The notes under the pieces are model-generated. The model searched no databases. It saw only the letters and a program-made list of their open reading frames with translations, and was not told the DNA's origin. A DNA stretch of 64,000 bases, from assembly GCA_024761205.1 (NCBI GenBank), contig JAMASS010000018.1, positions 1-64,000 on the forward strand, written 5' to 3'. The translations under genes and the position numbers were made by a program. Shown here in pieces: positions 50,971 through 61,009 of the stretch; within the stretch, counting starts at the first letter, position 1, and each line of letters opens with the position of its first letter. The stretch is from Limisphaerales bacterium. Its GTDB lineage: Bacteria > Verrucomicrobiota > Verrucomicrobiia > Limisphaerales > AAA164-E04.

Positions 50971-52076
50971 ACGAGCGTGTCGATGTCACGCTGGGTGGTT
51001 GAGGAACCTAGGCTGATTCGGATCGCGGCTTGAGCTTCTTCGTGAGACTGGCCCATTGCCAAAAGAACGTGTGAAGTATCCGGCGACCCTGAACTGCAAG
51101 CCGAGCCGGTGCCAATGGCGATGCCTTCGGCGTCGAGAGCCATCATGATGGCTTCCCCTTCGAGTCCTTGGAATCCTAGGTTGGAGATGTGGGGTAGTCG
51201 CGGTGCATTGCCGCCATTGATCCATGCCCCAGAAATTCGCTGGAGGATTTCCTGCTCCAAGTGATCTCTCAAGGCGACTGTCTGAAGGACGAAGTCCCCT
51301 AAATTCCTCGCTGCCAGTTCACAGGCCATACCAAAGCCAACAATACCGGCGACGTTTTCCGTTCCCGCTCGGCGCCTTCTTTCTTGGGCGCCGCCGACGA
51401 GAAGGGGATCCACCCGAGCCTGACTGCGTAGATATAGGGCGCCGATTCCTTTGGGGCCCTGCAGTTTGTGGGCGGAAAGGGTGAGTGCATCGATTGGAAG
51501 CGACTTGACATTGAGGGGAATCCTTCCTGCAGACTGCACTGCGTCAGAGTGGAGGTGGACACCGCGATCTCGGCAGATGGGCACGATTTCCTCTATGGGT
51601 TGCTCAACTCCCGTTTCGTTGTTCGCGTGCATGATGGAGACGAGGCGGATGTTCGGGGTCAGCATGGATGCAGCAACCTCGGCCGAGATCTGTCCGTCGC
51701 TAGCGGTTGGAATGAGCGCCAAACCGTTGTTTCCGGGGGCTCGCTGTGCCTTGACGACATCGAGGACTGAGTGGTGTTCAATGGCCGAGCACAAGATGGC
51801 GCCCTCAGGTTCTTGCGCTTTGTGATGCAATCCGCGGATGATCATGTTGTTGGCTTCGGTGCCGCCGGAGGTGAAGATGATCTCGTTGGGATCGGCGTGG
51901 ATGAGCTGCGCGACCTGTTCGCGTGCATGATCGATGGCACGGCGGGCTGTTCGACCAAACCGATGCAGCGAGCCCGCGTTGCCATGATCTTTCGTAAAGT
52001 AAGGCAACATTGCTTCAACGACCTCCGGATGGACTGGAGTGGTGGCACTGTGGTCTAGGTAAATGGGGGTGTTCAC
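50925..52076 (-). CDS. Cysteine desulfurase (NifS/IscS-like)
   Basis: The 383-residue PLP enzyme moves sulfur from cysteine. LDHSATTPVHPEVVEAMLPY opens it, the PLP Lys is in LSAHKLQGPKGIGAL, and the active Cys is in GTGSACSSGSPDTSHV. It lies convergent with xdhC/mocA. Sulfur for iron-sulfur clusters, molybdenum hydroxylase maturation or thiamine is possible. Confidence 0.94.
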   Translation of the reverse strand: MNTPIYLDHSATTPVHPEVVEAMLPYFTKDHGNAGSLHRFGRTARRAIDHAREQVAQLIHADPNEIIFTSGGTEANNMIIRGLHHKAQEPEGAILCSAIEHHSVLDVVKAQRAPGNNGLALIPTASDGQISAEVAASMLTPNIRLVSIMHANNETGVEQPIEEIVPICRDRGVHLHSDAVQSAGRIPLNVKSLPIDALTLSAHKLQGPKGIGALYLRSQARVDPLLVGGAQERRRRAGTENVAGIVGFGMACELAARNLGDFVLQTVALRDHLEQEILQRISGAWINGGNAPRLPHISNLGFQGLEGEAIMMALDAEGIAIGTGSACSSGSPDTSHVLLAMGQSHEEAQAAIRISLGSSTTQRDIDTLVQTLLEIIKRLSSRS

Positions 52077-52290
52077 GTTGATCGTGGTGTTTGGGAAATT
52101 ATTGACTGGAACAGTGGTTGGCCAGCTTGGAATGGGACGTATTTATTGCCTTGACGGAAATCAGGCTAGCTTCAGGGGGGGCTCAACGATGTGGAGCGTC
52201 TACCGCCGATGTCTTGCCAGCCCCGACCAACACGACAGCTTGACGGTGTCGTGCGGGGTGGAACCTCGGGGATTGCCCCCAGATTCTGGA

Positions 52291-52313
52291 GAGCGATGAT
52301 TCTTCGCTGCTTT
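52291..52313. repeat. Hairpin repeat, copy
   Basis: GAGCGATGATTCTTCGCTGC is followed by TTT, the same module as 44685-44707. Confidence 0.5.
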
Positions 52314-52424
52314 GGACCGGTAGGTTCGATGAAATACCATTGGGACGGTTGAAAAGTTTTGATTTCCGGAAGGCAGCATCAGCTGGATGGAAAAATTTCT
52401 TAAGAACCGCTATGGACCAGCACT

Positions 52425-53219
52425 ATGAGACTGGCACTGCTTTTTGCGATCATCATCCATCTAACCAGCCCTCAACCACTCGCGGCCGAACGCTTTGCGG
52501 AAGTGCAATGGTTCCGTTCCACTGATGCCTACCAAGGAATCGCTGTCGGTTCAAAGTTTGTCTATGTCATCGGTTCCCGAACCGTCTCAGTGCATGACAA
52601 ATTGACCGGAACACTCATCAATCAGTGGCTGCCGGAGCAACCGGGCGAGATCATTCATCTCGATAGCAGAGTGGTCAAAGACGGCAAGTTGTACTCTGGA
52701 CACTCGAACTACCCGATGCTGCCGATGAGGGGTTCGGTAGAGATTTTTGATGCGCACGTCTTCACATGGTTGGAGCGTCATGCGTTTGATTCGCCACCAG
52801 GTTCCTGCATCTGGGTGGATTGGCATCAAGGCAGTTGGTGGGCTTGTTTTGCTCACTACAATGGGTTTGGCGACTATCCGAATAAGGATAATTCGTGGAC
52901 AACCTTGGTCAACTGGCAAGAACAACAACGATGGCGCTTTCCAAAAGCCGTCTTGGAACGATTTGGAAGGTATAGCTGTTCGGGAGGCAGCCGGGGTTGC
53001 GACGGATTTCCTCTATTGCACGGGGCATGATTTGAGCGAGGTGTATCAAATGAAAGTCCCCGAATCCGGGGATGAGCTTGGCCTCGGCAACGTCTTGCCT
53101 CTTAACTGTCTTGGGCAAGGTATTGCCTAAGATCGAAATCCCGGGCACCAAATGTTCATCTACTCGATCAAGCGGCGCTCGAGAGAAGTGATTGTCAGTG
53201 AGTGGCTCTCTGACTGAAT
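52425..53219 (+). pseudogene. Exported beta-propeller-like protein, broken
   Basis: A clean signal peptide (LALLFAIIIHLTSPQPLAAE) and about 180 residues (YQGIAVGSKFVYVIGSRTVS, WLPEQPGEIIHLDSRVVKDG) are followed by a frame change near 52920. Another frame then reads GVATDFLYCTGHDLSEVYQM and the C-terminus is in a third frame (FIYSIKRRSREVIVSEWLSD). Repeated short strands ending in a VYVIG-like pattern suggest a propeller. At least two frameshifts make it non-functional. The specific family is not recognised. Confidence 0.55.
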
Positions 53220-53869
53220 AGTCAATGCAAGGCAACGCTTGGCGTTGCCCAGTGTCGGTGCGGCGACCACTCGAAAAACAAAACGTCCAGCGATGTTGTT
53301 GCGAGAGGCAGCCCCAAACATCGTCCCTGCCAAAGCGAGTTGCCACCGTGTTCCAACGTTCCGAATCAAGGTGATTTCTTTGTTGGATTTTGTAGCTCGC
53401 TCCAAAGAACGTCGCGATTTCAGGCGGACTTCGCCCGATGCGCTTCTTCCGATTGAGATCGTGGGGATTTGAACTGGCGCCGTCAGTGTCCATTCCGCGA
53501 TTGGCTGGTAAAATCTGTCGATTGCCCGACTGTTTGGCTCCCAGCAGGATCGGGGCAAAACCTGTCAGATTGAGTTTCTCGCCCTCAATCTCGGCAGGGC
53601 CGGAGAGCACCGAATGAGTCACTGGCAAACCTTGATCGCTGGTGGCTCGTAGATTCACGAGGAAATCGGCGAACTTTGCCGAATGAATCTGATCGCCGAA
53701 TAGGGTTTGAACATGACGATGATCGAGGTGGAGGATATCTAAATCACCCAGGGGGCTGATTGGGGTGTTTCCACTCGCACCGTTTCTACAGGTAAGCGAA
53801 ATCGTCGACGATTTTGGATGCTTAAATTCCATTTGCTGGACTCATAGATGGTTACCTGCGCCGGATTCC
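53220..53869. other. Gene-poor stretch
   Basis: Open frames exist on both strands, the longest being 307 codons on the minus strand at 52909-53832, but none has a family pattern, and that frame lies partly over the upstream remnant in antisense. I assign no gene. Confidence 0.35.
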
Positions 53870-54110
53870 ACGGGTCGGTCCGATCCCTCATACTCCATCA
53901 TAGAAGTGGACGGCCATCTCCGCTTACCCAGTAATTTAGTCGCTCTCGATATCATCGATGTCAGCAATCCGCAGATTCAGACTTCGTAGGTGGCATTACC
54001 TCCAACGAGATCATTGCTGGCGTGGAAGTGGTGGAACATCTTGCCTATATCGTCACAAAGGAAAGGGGTGTTTGGATAATCGCGACATCACCGATCCGAT
54101 TTGTAGGTGC
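53870..54110 (+). pseudogene. LVIVD-type repeat protein, fragment
   Basis: The plus strand reads LVALDIIDVSNPQIQ, then after a stop and shift VGGITSNEIIAGVEVVEHLA and YIVTKERGVWII. This is the period of LVIVD beta-propeller repeats (V..IDVS.P....VGG...........YAYV). Only one to two repeats remain, with stops. Confidence 0.45.
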
Positions 54111-54791
54111 CCACTCTCATAAAGTTGGCTGAATCCTAATATCGAAAATTCCCAGTTCATTGAGTCCGTAGCCGAGTTAAGCAAACGAGTCTGTGGCGTG
54201 CGCACTTGGACGGAGATATTATCTCCGTAGGTGCTCAATCGTGTCACCGCTGCATTGCTTTGATTCAATAATTTTGTGGATGGCACGGGTTCGTAGCTGA
54301 CGCCACCCTGCTGTATGGCCCTCAATACAACTGTGCTGAGATTTGTTACCGCAATAAAAGATCCGCATCACTGCGGGACCGTTTTCCACCATGAAAGTTA
54401 CAGGTTGTCCGCTGCTCGCACGCGCATCCGGCTGGCTGGTCAAGCAACAGGAGCAGATCCGTCTCTGGCGAATTCCAGATCAGTGTTTGGGGTGGACGGG
54501 CGTAGACCTCGCCCACCATCGTCAGACAGATCGCAAGGAGGGTCGAAAGTGGCGAGAATGAATTGTGGAGTTCTCCCTCGCCCCCGGTAGATAATCTAAG
54601 TTTGTGGCCTCATTTTCTATGTATGCGATTTGCTATCTCCTCGGTTCAAAGTTTGCGTTCGACGGAATTCCTAACGGATAGGGCGCCCCTTCTGAACGTT
54701 GGCTTCATATCAACTCCTTACGGCGATCTCCCCTCGCGACGTTACATAAAAATGTCGTGAACGAGCACTTTGATCGGTGTTTGCCGCCCTT
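54111..54791. other. Gene-poor stretch
   Basis: Short frames on either strand have no recognisable product. Confidence 0.4.
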
Positions 54792-57700
54792 CTATTCGCT
54801 GTCACTTAGGGCTTCGTAGTAGCGCCGAACGAGCTCAGAGTATTTTTGGGGCACCGGATCTCGATCGATGGGGACAACCGCTTCTTGCGACAATCGGCGG
54901 GCGAGTTCTTCACCTACTTGTTGCCTGATTTCAGCAAGCGGTTTTTCGATCTTCATTTGAACCAAATCCCATTGGGGTTCTTTCCCGTGGCGTTTGTAGT
55001 CGATGCGCATGGCGCGAGCGCGATCACGAACCACGGCAACCTCGTTTTGCAAATCTGGGACGTCGATCATTTCTTCAACTTCTCTCAAGCGATCGGAGAA
55101 TTCGGAGAAGTCTCGTCCTGTAAGCGGGCCATCCCCACTGCTGCCTCCGGTAAGATTGCTTTCGCTGACGCCAATGTTCCAGGCCGTGCGCAGACTTTGT
55201 CGTTGCCCTCCCCCGCCGCCTTGACGTTGCTGCGGGTTACCGGATTGTTCACCGGATCCCCGTTGTGCTAGGTGAGGGCTTTCTTCCTGTTCGACGTTCT
55301 CGGTCGAGCGTCCCTTACCTTGGCTTGTAGGGCTTTCGGATTGTGACTCACCGGGCTGGTGATCGTTTTCTGCTTGTCCCGGCTGCTGGCCATCCGACTG
55401 ATTGGAAGCCATTTGGCGTTCTTGCTTGGTTGGGGATCCTTGGCCCGGGTGTGTCTCATTCTCGGAAGGCTCTCCGTAACCCTGCGGGGACGTTTGTTCG
55501 TCGGAAGGGAGGTGGCTTGCGATTTCGTTTTCAACATCCTCTAACAACTCGTCCAATGCCAGTCGGGCGCGGCGAAGAGATTCCACGCCATCGCCTAGGA
55601 CGCTCTCGGCGGCTCGGTCGATTCGATCTTTCAGTTCATCGATTGACTCATGAGTTTGCGCTTCGAATTCTTGGGCCTTGTCGATCAAGTTGAGCCGCGC
55701 GAGCTGTGAGGTGTAGTCTAGTTGTTCACTGATCTTGGTGGGATCGGTGGCACGGTAGGTTTCATAGAGCTGCCGAGACAGGAGAGGTTCGGCGGTTTCG
55801 GAGTCTTCACTGATGGATCGCACGTCGTCGAGGAGCGACTGCAGTTCCTCCTTTTGCTGTTCGACGTTTTCCATGACCCGTGATGCCTCTTCGGATTCGG
55901 CCAAAGATTTTTGGTCGTTCTGTGTGGCGGCGCTGAGGTCGTCCCGAATTTCATCCTGGCGCTCCGTCAACTGATGGGCACGGGTTCGGAGGTCTTGCAT
56001 CGCTTGCGAGAACTGGCCGGAGTTTTCACGGCGATAATCGTCGCGCAATTCCTCCAAGTCTTGTTGCGTGCGAGTTCCGGAAGCGAGCGCCTGAGAGACT
56101 TGTCGGTCTTCGAGAGACTCGGCGGCTTCCTGAGCCTGATTGCGGATTTGATCTAGTTGGGAGAGAGACTCGGCGGTCTCGGGTGTGTTTTGGTTGGCAA
56201 CGCGTTGGCGGAGTTCGTCCATGTCTTCCAACATCTCCCGCTGTTGGTCGCGGAGTCGTTTGAGTTGTTGCTCGATGTCTTCCTTTTCCTCCTCTGTTTC
56301 GGTTTCGTTGAGTGCGGTCTGAAGCTCCTGCAGGCGACGGTTCAGATCTTGTTGCCGGCGAGCGAGTTCCTTGAGGCGATTGAGGATTTGAAGTTGTTCA
56401 TTCTGTTGCTGGTCCTGTTGTGATGCGGCTTCGCTCTGAGTTTCATAGCGATCGGCGTCATTGGTCATTTCCAACTGGTTGAGCTGTTGTTGCGAGCGGC
56501 CGCCGCCGCCGCTGCTGCCTTGGCTCTGGGATAGTTGGAACTCTTCGGGTTGAACTTGAAGGAGGTAATGATAGGCGGATCTCGCCGTGGCGATCGACAG
56601 CGGAAGGCGCTGCGGTGATTTTGCTTCCATCGCGTCGCTGAGGTTGTTCAGCGTCTGTTCCATGGCGGCTTTGGCCTGTTGCAATATCGCCTGTTCCCTT
56701 TCTCCGGGAATTTCTTGGGCGACTTGCTCGAGTTGGGTGATATTGGCGCTTTGGGATTTGAGAACGACGTGGACATCGTCCACAAACTGGGTGGAAGGCT
56801 TGCGACCGGATTCTCGTCTCTGAATATTCCAGGTCGCGTTGATAATCTCTTTCTGAAGCTCGGCTAACTCCATGGCCGGTGAATTGCCCTGGATGCCACT
56901 CTGTTGGTTCTGTTGCTGCCCGCTTTGGTTTTCGCGGAAGATTTCCTCGAAGGGCCGGATTTCAGCGAAAAACATGTCACTGTAGTTGCGGCGAACTTCG
57001 CCATCCGGTCCGATATCGTCCGCCCAGAGGTAGTAGGTGATGAGCGACTTGGGGGCGATGTCGAAGTCCTCAATTTCGAGGAGGTGCGTGAGATGGTGTT
57101 TCTCTTTCGCAGCGGACGCTTGTCCGTGCTCGATCAAAACGGGCTCTTCGGCGCCGATGGCATAGGCAAATCCGTAAGCACCCATTCCATAGTCATCCCA
57201 GACCTCACCCTCGAATTCGACTTCCTCCACGGCTGAGAAACGCTGGTCCCCAACCGGAGACTTGAGCTTGAGATTCGCCATCTGGTTTTGCTTCACCCGG
57301 ATCACGAAATCGGCCGACAGTTTGTTGGTGCGGCTGTCGGCGTCCTTAAGACTGAGCTCGTAGGTGTTGCTCTTCTCCAGAGAGAACTTGGCCAGGTAGG
57401 TATTTGTTCGTGTGGTGTCCGGTTTCAGGTCCACGACGGCTCCGTCTCGACCGACTAGGCTTCCGGCGGTGATGGGTTTGTTGAGAAACATCGTGTAAGT
57501 CAGTTTGGTGCCTTCGACGGCCGTGACGCGATGGGTGTCTTTGATCACTCGATTCGGCAGCTTGGTGTAGGCCGGGTAATCGAGTTCCGCATCCGACTTC
57601 ATGAGTGCCGGATAGTCGAATACTTGAAGGCGATAATCTTTGGTGCGATCGTCGCCATACTCGATGTAGTAGAGAGTATCGGTGTCGACCGACATCAGGC

Positions 57701-58412
57701 TGGTGCCGAAGACGGGATCCTGCAGGTTTCGCTTCAGTGGCAGTCGGCGGGTGCCGCCGTTGGACGGGAGGAGAACGAGGGTGGCCTCATTAGGGACGCG
57801 GTTGCCGAAGGTGGCGGTGACGACGACGCTGCTGCCGCGTTCCAAGGTCGTATCGCCAGGCTTAACATCAATCTCTCCGGCGAACAGTTTACGAGTCGGC
57901 TGGCCAGGAATCGGTTTGATGCTTCCCAAGGCCAAGGCCACGATGATGAACGCGACGACAGACAATAGGTGGAAGGCTTGGGTGAAGAAAAGGCGTTCGT
58001 TGCCGCGTTGGTCCCAAGGATCGCGAAGGTTTTTGGAAAGCGCTTCGCGAATCACTCGCTTCTGCAGGTAGCTGAAATCCTTGGTTTCCGCGTCCGGTTC
58101 GGCATCCATCGCTGTGAGCAGGAGGGCGTGGAGGTCGGGATGTTCGTGCTCGATATTGCGGGCGAGCGTGTGCAGGTCTGTGCGTTGGCCGCGGGCTCGA
58201 ATACGAAGGAATAGCCCATAGCCAAACGCTGCGACAATCAGGAGCGGCAGTTGCCAGGGGATTGAAATATTGAATTGGCGGTTGACTAGCAGGAGCAGAA
58301 CGCCGACAACAGTTGCACAGAGCCAACCAAATGCCTGGGACCGGCGGAGTTGATATCGGTCGTGCGCATATGCAATCGGCGCTAGTTTGGCGGTGAGGAT
58401 AGGGTTAGCCAT
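54792..58412 (-). CDS. DUF4175-like large membrane-anchored coiled-coil protein
   Basis: The 1206-residue protein has two N-terminal membrane spans (SQAFGWLCATVVGVLLLLVN; LPLLIVAAFGYGLFLRI) and a third near residue 150 (LLSVVAFIIVALALGSI). Several beta-rich segments follow (residues 165-460). From about 560 to 1010 it is almost entirely charged helical repeats rich in Glu, Gln and Arg (LNRLKELARRQQDLNRRLQE), and then a low-complexity Gly/Gln/Ser stretch. It is probably cell-envelope. The family has no settled function; in relatives it often lies near MoxR/von Willebrand-type genes, but none is here. The ATG at 58412 with an AAAGAG site is preferred to the upstream start. Confidence 0.75.
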   Translation of the reverse strand: MANPILTAKLAPIAYAHDRYQLRRSQAFGWLCATVVGVLLLLVNRQFNISIPWQLPLLIVAAFGYGLFLRIRARGQRTDLHTLARNIEHEHPDLHALLLTAMDAEPDAETKDFSYLQKRVIREALSKNLRDPWDQRGNERLFFTQAFHLLSVVAFIIVALALGSIKPIPGQPTRKLFAGEIDVKPGDTTLERGSSVVVTATFGNRVPNEATLVLLPSNGGTRRLPLKRNLQDPVFGTSLMSVDTDTLYYIEYGDDRTKDYRLQVFDYPALMKSDAELDYPAYTKLPNRVIKDTHRVTAVEGTKLTYTMFLNKPITAGSLVGRDGAVVDLKPDTTRTNTYLAKFSLEKSNTYELSLKDADSRTNKLSADFVIRVKQNQMANLKLKSPVGDQRFSAVEEVEFEGEVWDDYGMGAYGFAYAIGAEEPVLIEHGQASAAKEKHHLTHLLEIEDFDIAPKSLITYYLWADDIGPDGEVRRNYSDMFFAEIRPFEEIFRENQSGQQQNQQSGIQGNSPAMELAELQKEIINATWNIQRRESGRKPSTQFVDDVHVVLKSQSANITQLEQVAQEIPGEREQAILQQAKAAMEQTLNNLSDAMEAKSPQRLPLSIATARSAYHYLLQVQPEEFQLSQSQGSSGGGGRSQQQLNQLEMTNDADRYETQSEAASQQDQQQNEQLQILNRLKELARRQQDLNRRLQELQTALNETETEEEKEDIEQQLKRLRDQQREMLEDMDELRQRVANQNTPETAESLSQLDQIRNQAQEAAESLEDRQVSQALASGTRTQQDLEELRDDYRRENSGQFSQAMQDLRTRAHQLTERQDEIRDDLSAATQNDQKSLAESEEASRVMENVEQQKEELQSLLDDVRSISEDSETAEPLLSRQLYETYRATDPTKISEQLDYTSQLARLNLIDKAQEFEAQTHESIDELKDRIDRAAESVLGDGVESLRRARLALDELLEDVENEIASHLPSDEQTSPQGYGEPSENETHPGQGSPTKQERQMASNQSDGQQPGQAENDHQPGESQSESPTSQGKGRSTENVEQEESPHLAQRGSGEQSGNPQQRQGGGGGQRQSLRTAWNIGVSESNLTGGSSGDGPLTGRDFSEFSDRLREVEEMIDVPDLQNEVAVVRDRARAMRIDYKRHGKEPQWDLVQMKIEKPLAEIRQQVGEELARRLSQEAVVPIDRDPVPQKYSELVRRYYEALSDSE

Positions 58413-58506
58413 GTTGATACTCTTTTTAACTTTCCTATGGCATACCTGTTTCATCGCAAGTTGCAAAGTGTTTACGACAAGCGCTCGGACGGGATTCAAG
58501 GTTTAT

Positions 58507-58690
58507 GAGGTGGGGCAAACCCTGAGCCGGTTTGTCGAGCGATCAATTTGAACGAGGCTTCATGGCGCAGCCGGGGTTGAGCGCGGCTGATGGAGAAGCT
58601 GGGACCTCGGAATCATTGCATGGCGCAGGCCGCCAGCGAGAGCACCGGAGTCTGCTATTGTCGAGAAAGCGCTGCTAATGTTAAAGAGAA
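58507..58690. repeat. Dispersed repeat, second copy of the 11 kb repeat
   Basis: GAGGTGGGGCAAACCCTGAG, GTCGAGCGATCAATTTGAAC and then GAGGCTTCATGG match 11018-11080 with few differences. After an unmatched part, TTGTCGAG(A/G)AAGCGCTG matches again. No coding sense. Confidence 0.75.
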
Positions 58691-58749
58691 AACGTGATGT
58701 CGAGGCTTATGATTCAAAGGCTTATCAGTCCGCTTATCGGAATTTCCGC

Positions 58750-59575
58750 TGGTGATGTGGGTGTTCATCGCTGCCACTGGCGCCCCTTCTCTCTCCCACG
58801 ATCTCGCCGCCATCGACGCCGAAGGACTAAGTGCGGTCGGACGACGAAGTAACCGTGGTCAACTTCATCGACATTGGGCAGGCCACAGAAGCCGATGGAG
58901 AGGAGACCCATCCGACAATCGTGGTCTCCAGCTCCCAAGCCCAAGAGCAATTCAGAAACATGCGTTCACGATTTCAGTGAGGAGAACAAGGTTCCCGTCC
59001 GAGAACTGAGCCAGCCCGTCAATCAATTCCCCAAGGCAAGAAATGGCAGGCGCGGACTGATCGTCCCGACCGCTATCAAGAGCTGATCACCTCCTCTAAA
59101 GTCTCCATCGCTTTGCCCTCGTCCTCCTAACGGACTCGATTGCCGCCGTCCCAACCCAAGTCCGTGGATATGCATCGCGATCAGCACACTGGCACTCCTC
59201 ACCCTCGGGGGCGTGGCTTTCGCCTGGCAGAGCGCTGGCCGTTCTTCGCGACTCCAACTCCATTTGGTTCGGGCTAATGAGATGAATGCGTATCTCCAGG
59301 AAATGAATCTGGCTGCCACAGGACGGCCCATGAAACGCGGAACCCGCTCAATCTGATTCGTGGCATAGCTCAAATGATCTCGAAAAACGTCAATGCCTAC
59401 GCCGATATTCGCGAACGCGCCCAGCAAATCACTCAGAGAGCCGACCGCTTTACAAATTAACTCAACGACTTCATCAATTATTCCAAAACACGGGAAACCA
59501 AAATCACTCCTGTAGCCCTGAAAGAATCTGTCACGACGTCATGCGAACCCTCTCGCTTATCTTTCAATGAACTTA
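58750..59575 (+). pseudogene. Sensor histidine kinase, broken
   Basis: Pieces read in order: a sensor-like segment (VNFIDIGQATEADGEETHPT, then IVVSSSQAQEQFRNM), a membrane span (CIAISTLALLTLGGVAFAWQ), a dimerisation helix (LVRANEMNAYLQEMNLAATG), then after a frameshift the H-box AHETRNPLNLIRGIAQMISK with the phosphorylated His at 59329-59331, and NAYADIRERAQQITQ. At least three stops or shifts interrupt it, and the ATP-binding domain is missing after 59575. Confidence 0.7.
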
Positions 59576-59829
59576 TCTAGCCATGCCTCAGTCTGCCGCT
59601 TGGGCACGATACCAAGAATCTCGACAAAATTTTCGCGAATATCGTCCACCCTGAGGCGATATTCTGGGTGATCGATTCCGCGCAGCTTTTTGATTCGGTT
59701 CTTGCTGACACGGGTCAGGCTCGAGGCGCAGGTGCGTTTCCAAAGCCGATCACAGCGGAATTGCCACCGAGCGTCGAGTTTCTTGAAATCAGCAAGTGCA
59801 CTTTCGAAGAATTCGATTTCGAACGGCAC
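59557..59829 (-). pseudogene. RelE/ParE-type toxin, degenerate
   Basis: The 90-codon frame (GTG start) contains FFESALADFKKLDARWQFRC, RGIDHPEYRLRVDDIRENFV and EILGIVPKRQTEAWLDKFIE, close to RelE/ParE toxins. A segment of about seven residues between DIR and VEILG, which normally holds an F-Y strand with a conserved Arg, is missing. The partner antitoxin upstream is not recognisable. It may still be translated, but I think it is inactive. Confidence 0.6.
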
Positions 59830-59899
59830 ACCTTACACTAGCCACCGTTCTGGCCAGAACCAGCCCGCTAGTCGATCCCAGAAATCCGCGAACTCAACT

Positions 59900-60280
59900 T
59901 GGTGCCGCTCATCAATCTACCTCCATATATCCTGCCTCCCCGGGCGGTTGGGAACTCAAGCAATATCCTTAAGGAGTGGACTAGCACATTATGCGGTGTG
60001 AATTGAAATGTTCGATCACCTCCACCTCCTTTTTTCAAAAGAACCAACTGAAGTTCACTAACCTTCAATTCCCGAGCAGTGGCCAACCCCTCGCCGCGTT
60101 TCCCGGCAGACAGCCATCACTTGGCTCTCCCCACTTCAATGTCTCAGTCACAGGCTCAATGCCCCGGATTTCATGAGTGACCTTGAAAATCAGCTCCCTG
60201 AGCTCCATAGGCCTTTTTCTGACCTCACCCAGGATAGCGGCGAAACGTCGCCTTGCCGTTCGTTTCGAAGAATTAGTCAT
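59900..60280 (-). pseudogene. DUF1801-family protein, second broken copy
   Basis: The N-terminus reads LRELIFKVTHEIRGIEPVTE and TLKWGEP, the conserved start of DUF1801. It then runs into LPG and other frames. A different lineage from the remnant at 44749-45106, as the residues differ widely. Confidence 0.55.
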
Positions 60281-60589
60281 GCATCAAAGCCAATTGTCGA
60301 GGTCACATAATCGTCAATTACCCCAAAAGGCATGTCCAATGCTATCGACAATATCAATCTGCCACGCCCTCGGAACCGTGCAGCATGCCGTGAGACTCGT
60401 CGATTTACCCGGCGATTGAACCACTTTGACACACTCCTTCGCATTCGTGAGGCTTCAAGCCGTCTGACGCGTTTGGCGCAGATGCTTTTCACAAGCGGCA
60501 ATCGTTAGCTTGGAGCGGACGCAACATTCATCAAGACTGCGCGCCCCCCCAGTGCATCGGCACCAAAAGCATCAAAGCGATATGCACAC
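60281..60589. other. Gene-free stretch
   Basis: No recognisable gene; basic short frames only. Confidence 0.35.
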
Positions 60590-60717
60590 ACTTACACACT
60601 TCTTCAAACCGTCGATCGCAAGCACAGCGTTGAATGCCGCAAACCAATCACGAAACGCGGGACCTCATCCATCGACAGTTTGCTCACTGCCGATTCGATC
60701 TGGTCAACCGAGCTCAT
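60590..60717 (-). pseudogene. Small antitoxin-like protein, broken
   Basis: From the ATG at 60717 it reads SSVDQIESAVSKLSMDEVPR, then a one-base shift gives RDWFAAFNA. This is the pattern of short antitoxins (EIxxAVxxLSxxELxxFRxWFAEFDA) that pair with RelE/ParE toxins. It could be the partner of the toxin remnant 0.8 kb away. Confidence 0.55.
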
Positions 60718-61009
60718 GAAAAAACAGTAATGCACCCGTTCAGTCGGGCAAGCAAGGAAGTCTGCGAACATCCCACGACACCCGTGAATACAGCGAACGT
60801 GGTTTCCGTTGAGCTCAGGCACTCGCACTAGAGGTTCCTTCGTTACCCCCCCGACATCTTAACACGCTTCTCCAGCGTATTCCGAGTATTCAGCAGTTCT
60901 ATAGAAGTCTCTCAAGAGTTTGAGAACTCACGGGAGTATTGCGCCAGCCATATTGATCTGCTATACCCTCGACACTCAGAATTCAAAGCCTCCGCCCAAC
61001 CCTGCAACG

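Noticed and set aside
52909-53832. 307-codon minus-strand frame
   Set aside because: No family pattern, and it lies partly antisense over the broken propeller-like gene; likely a chance frame in GC-rich DNA.
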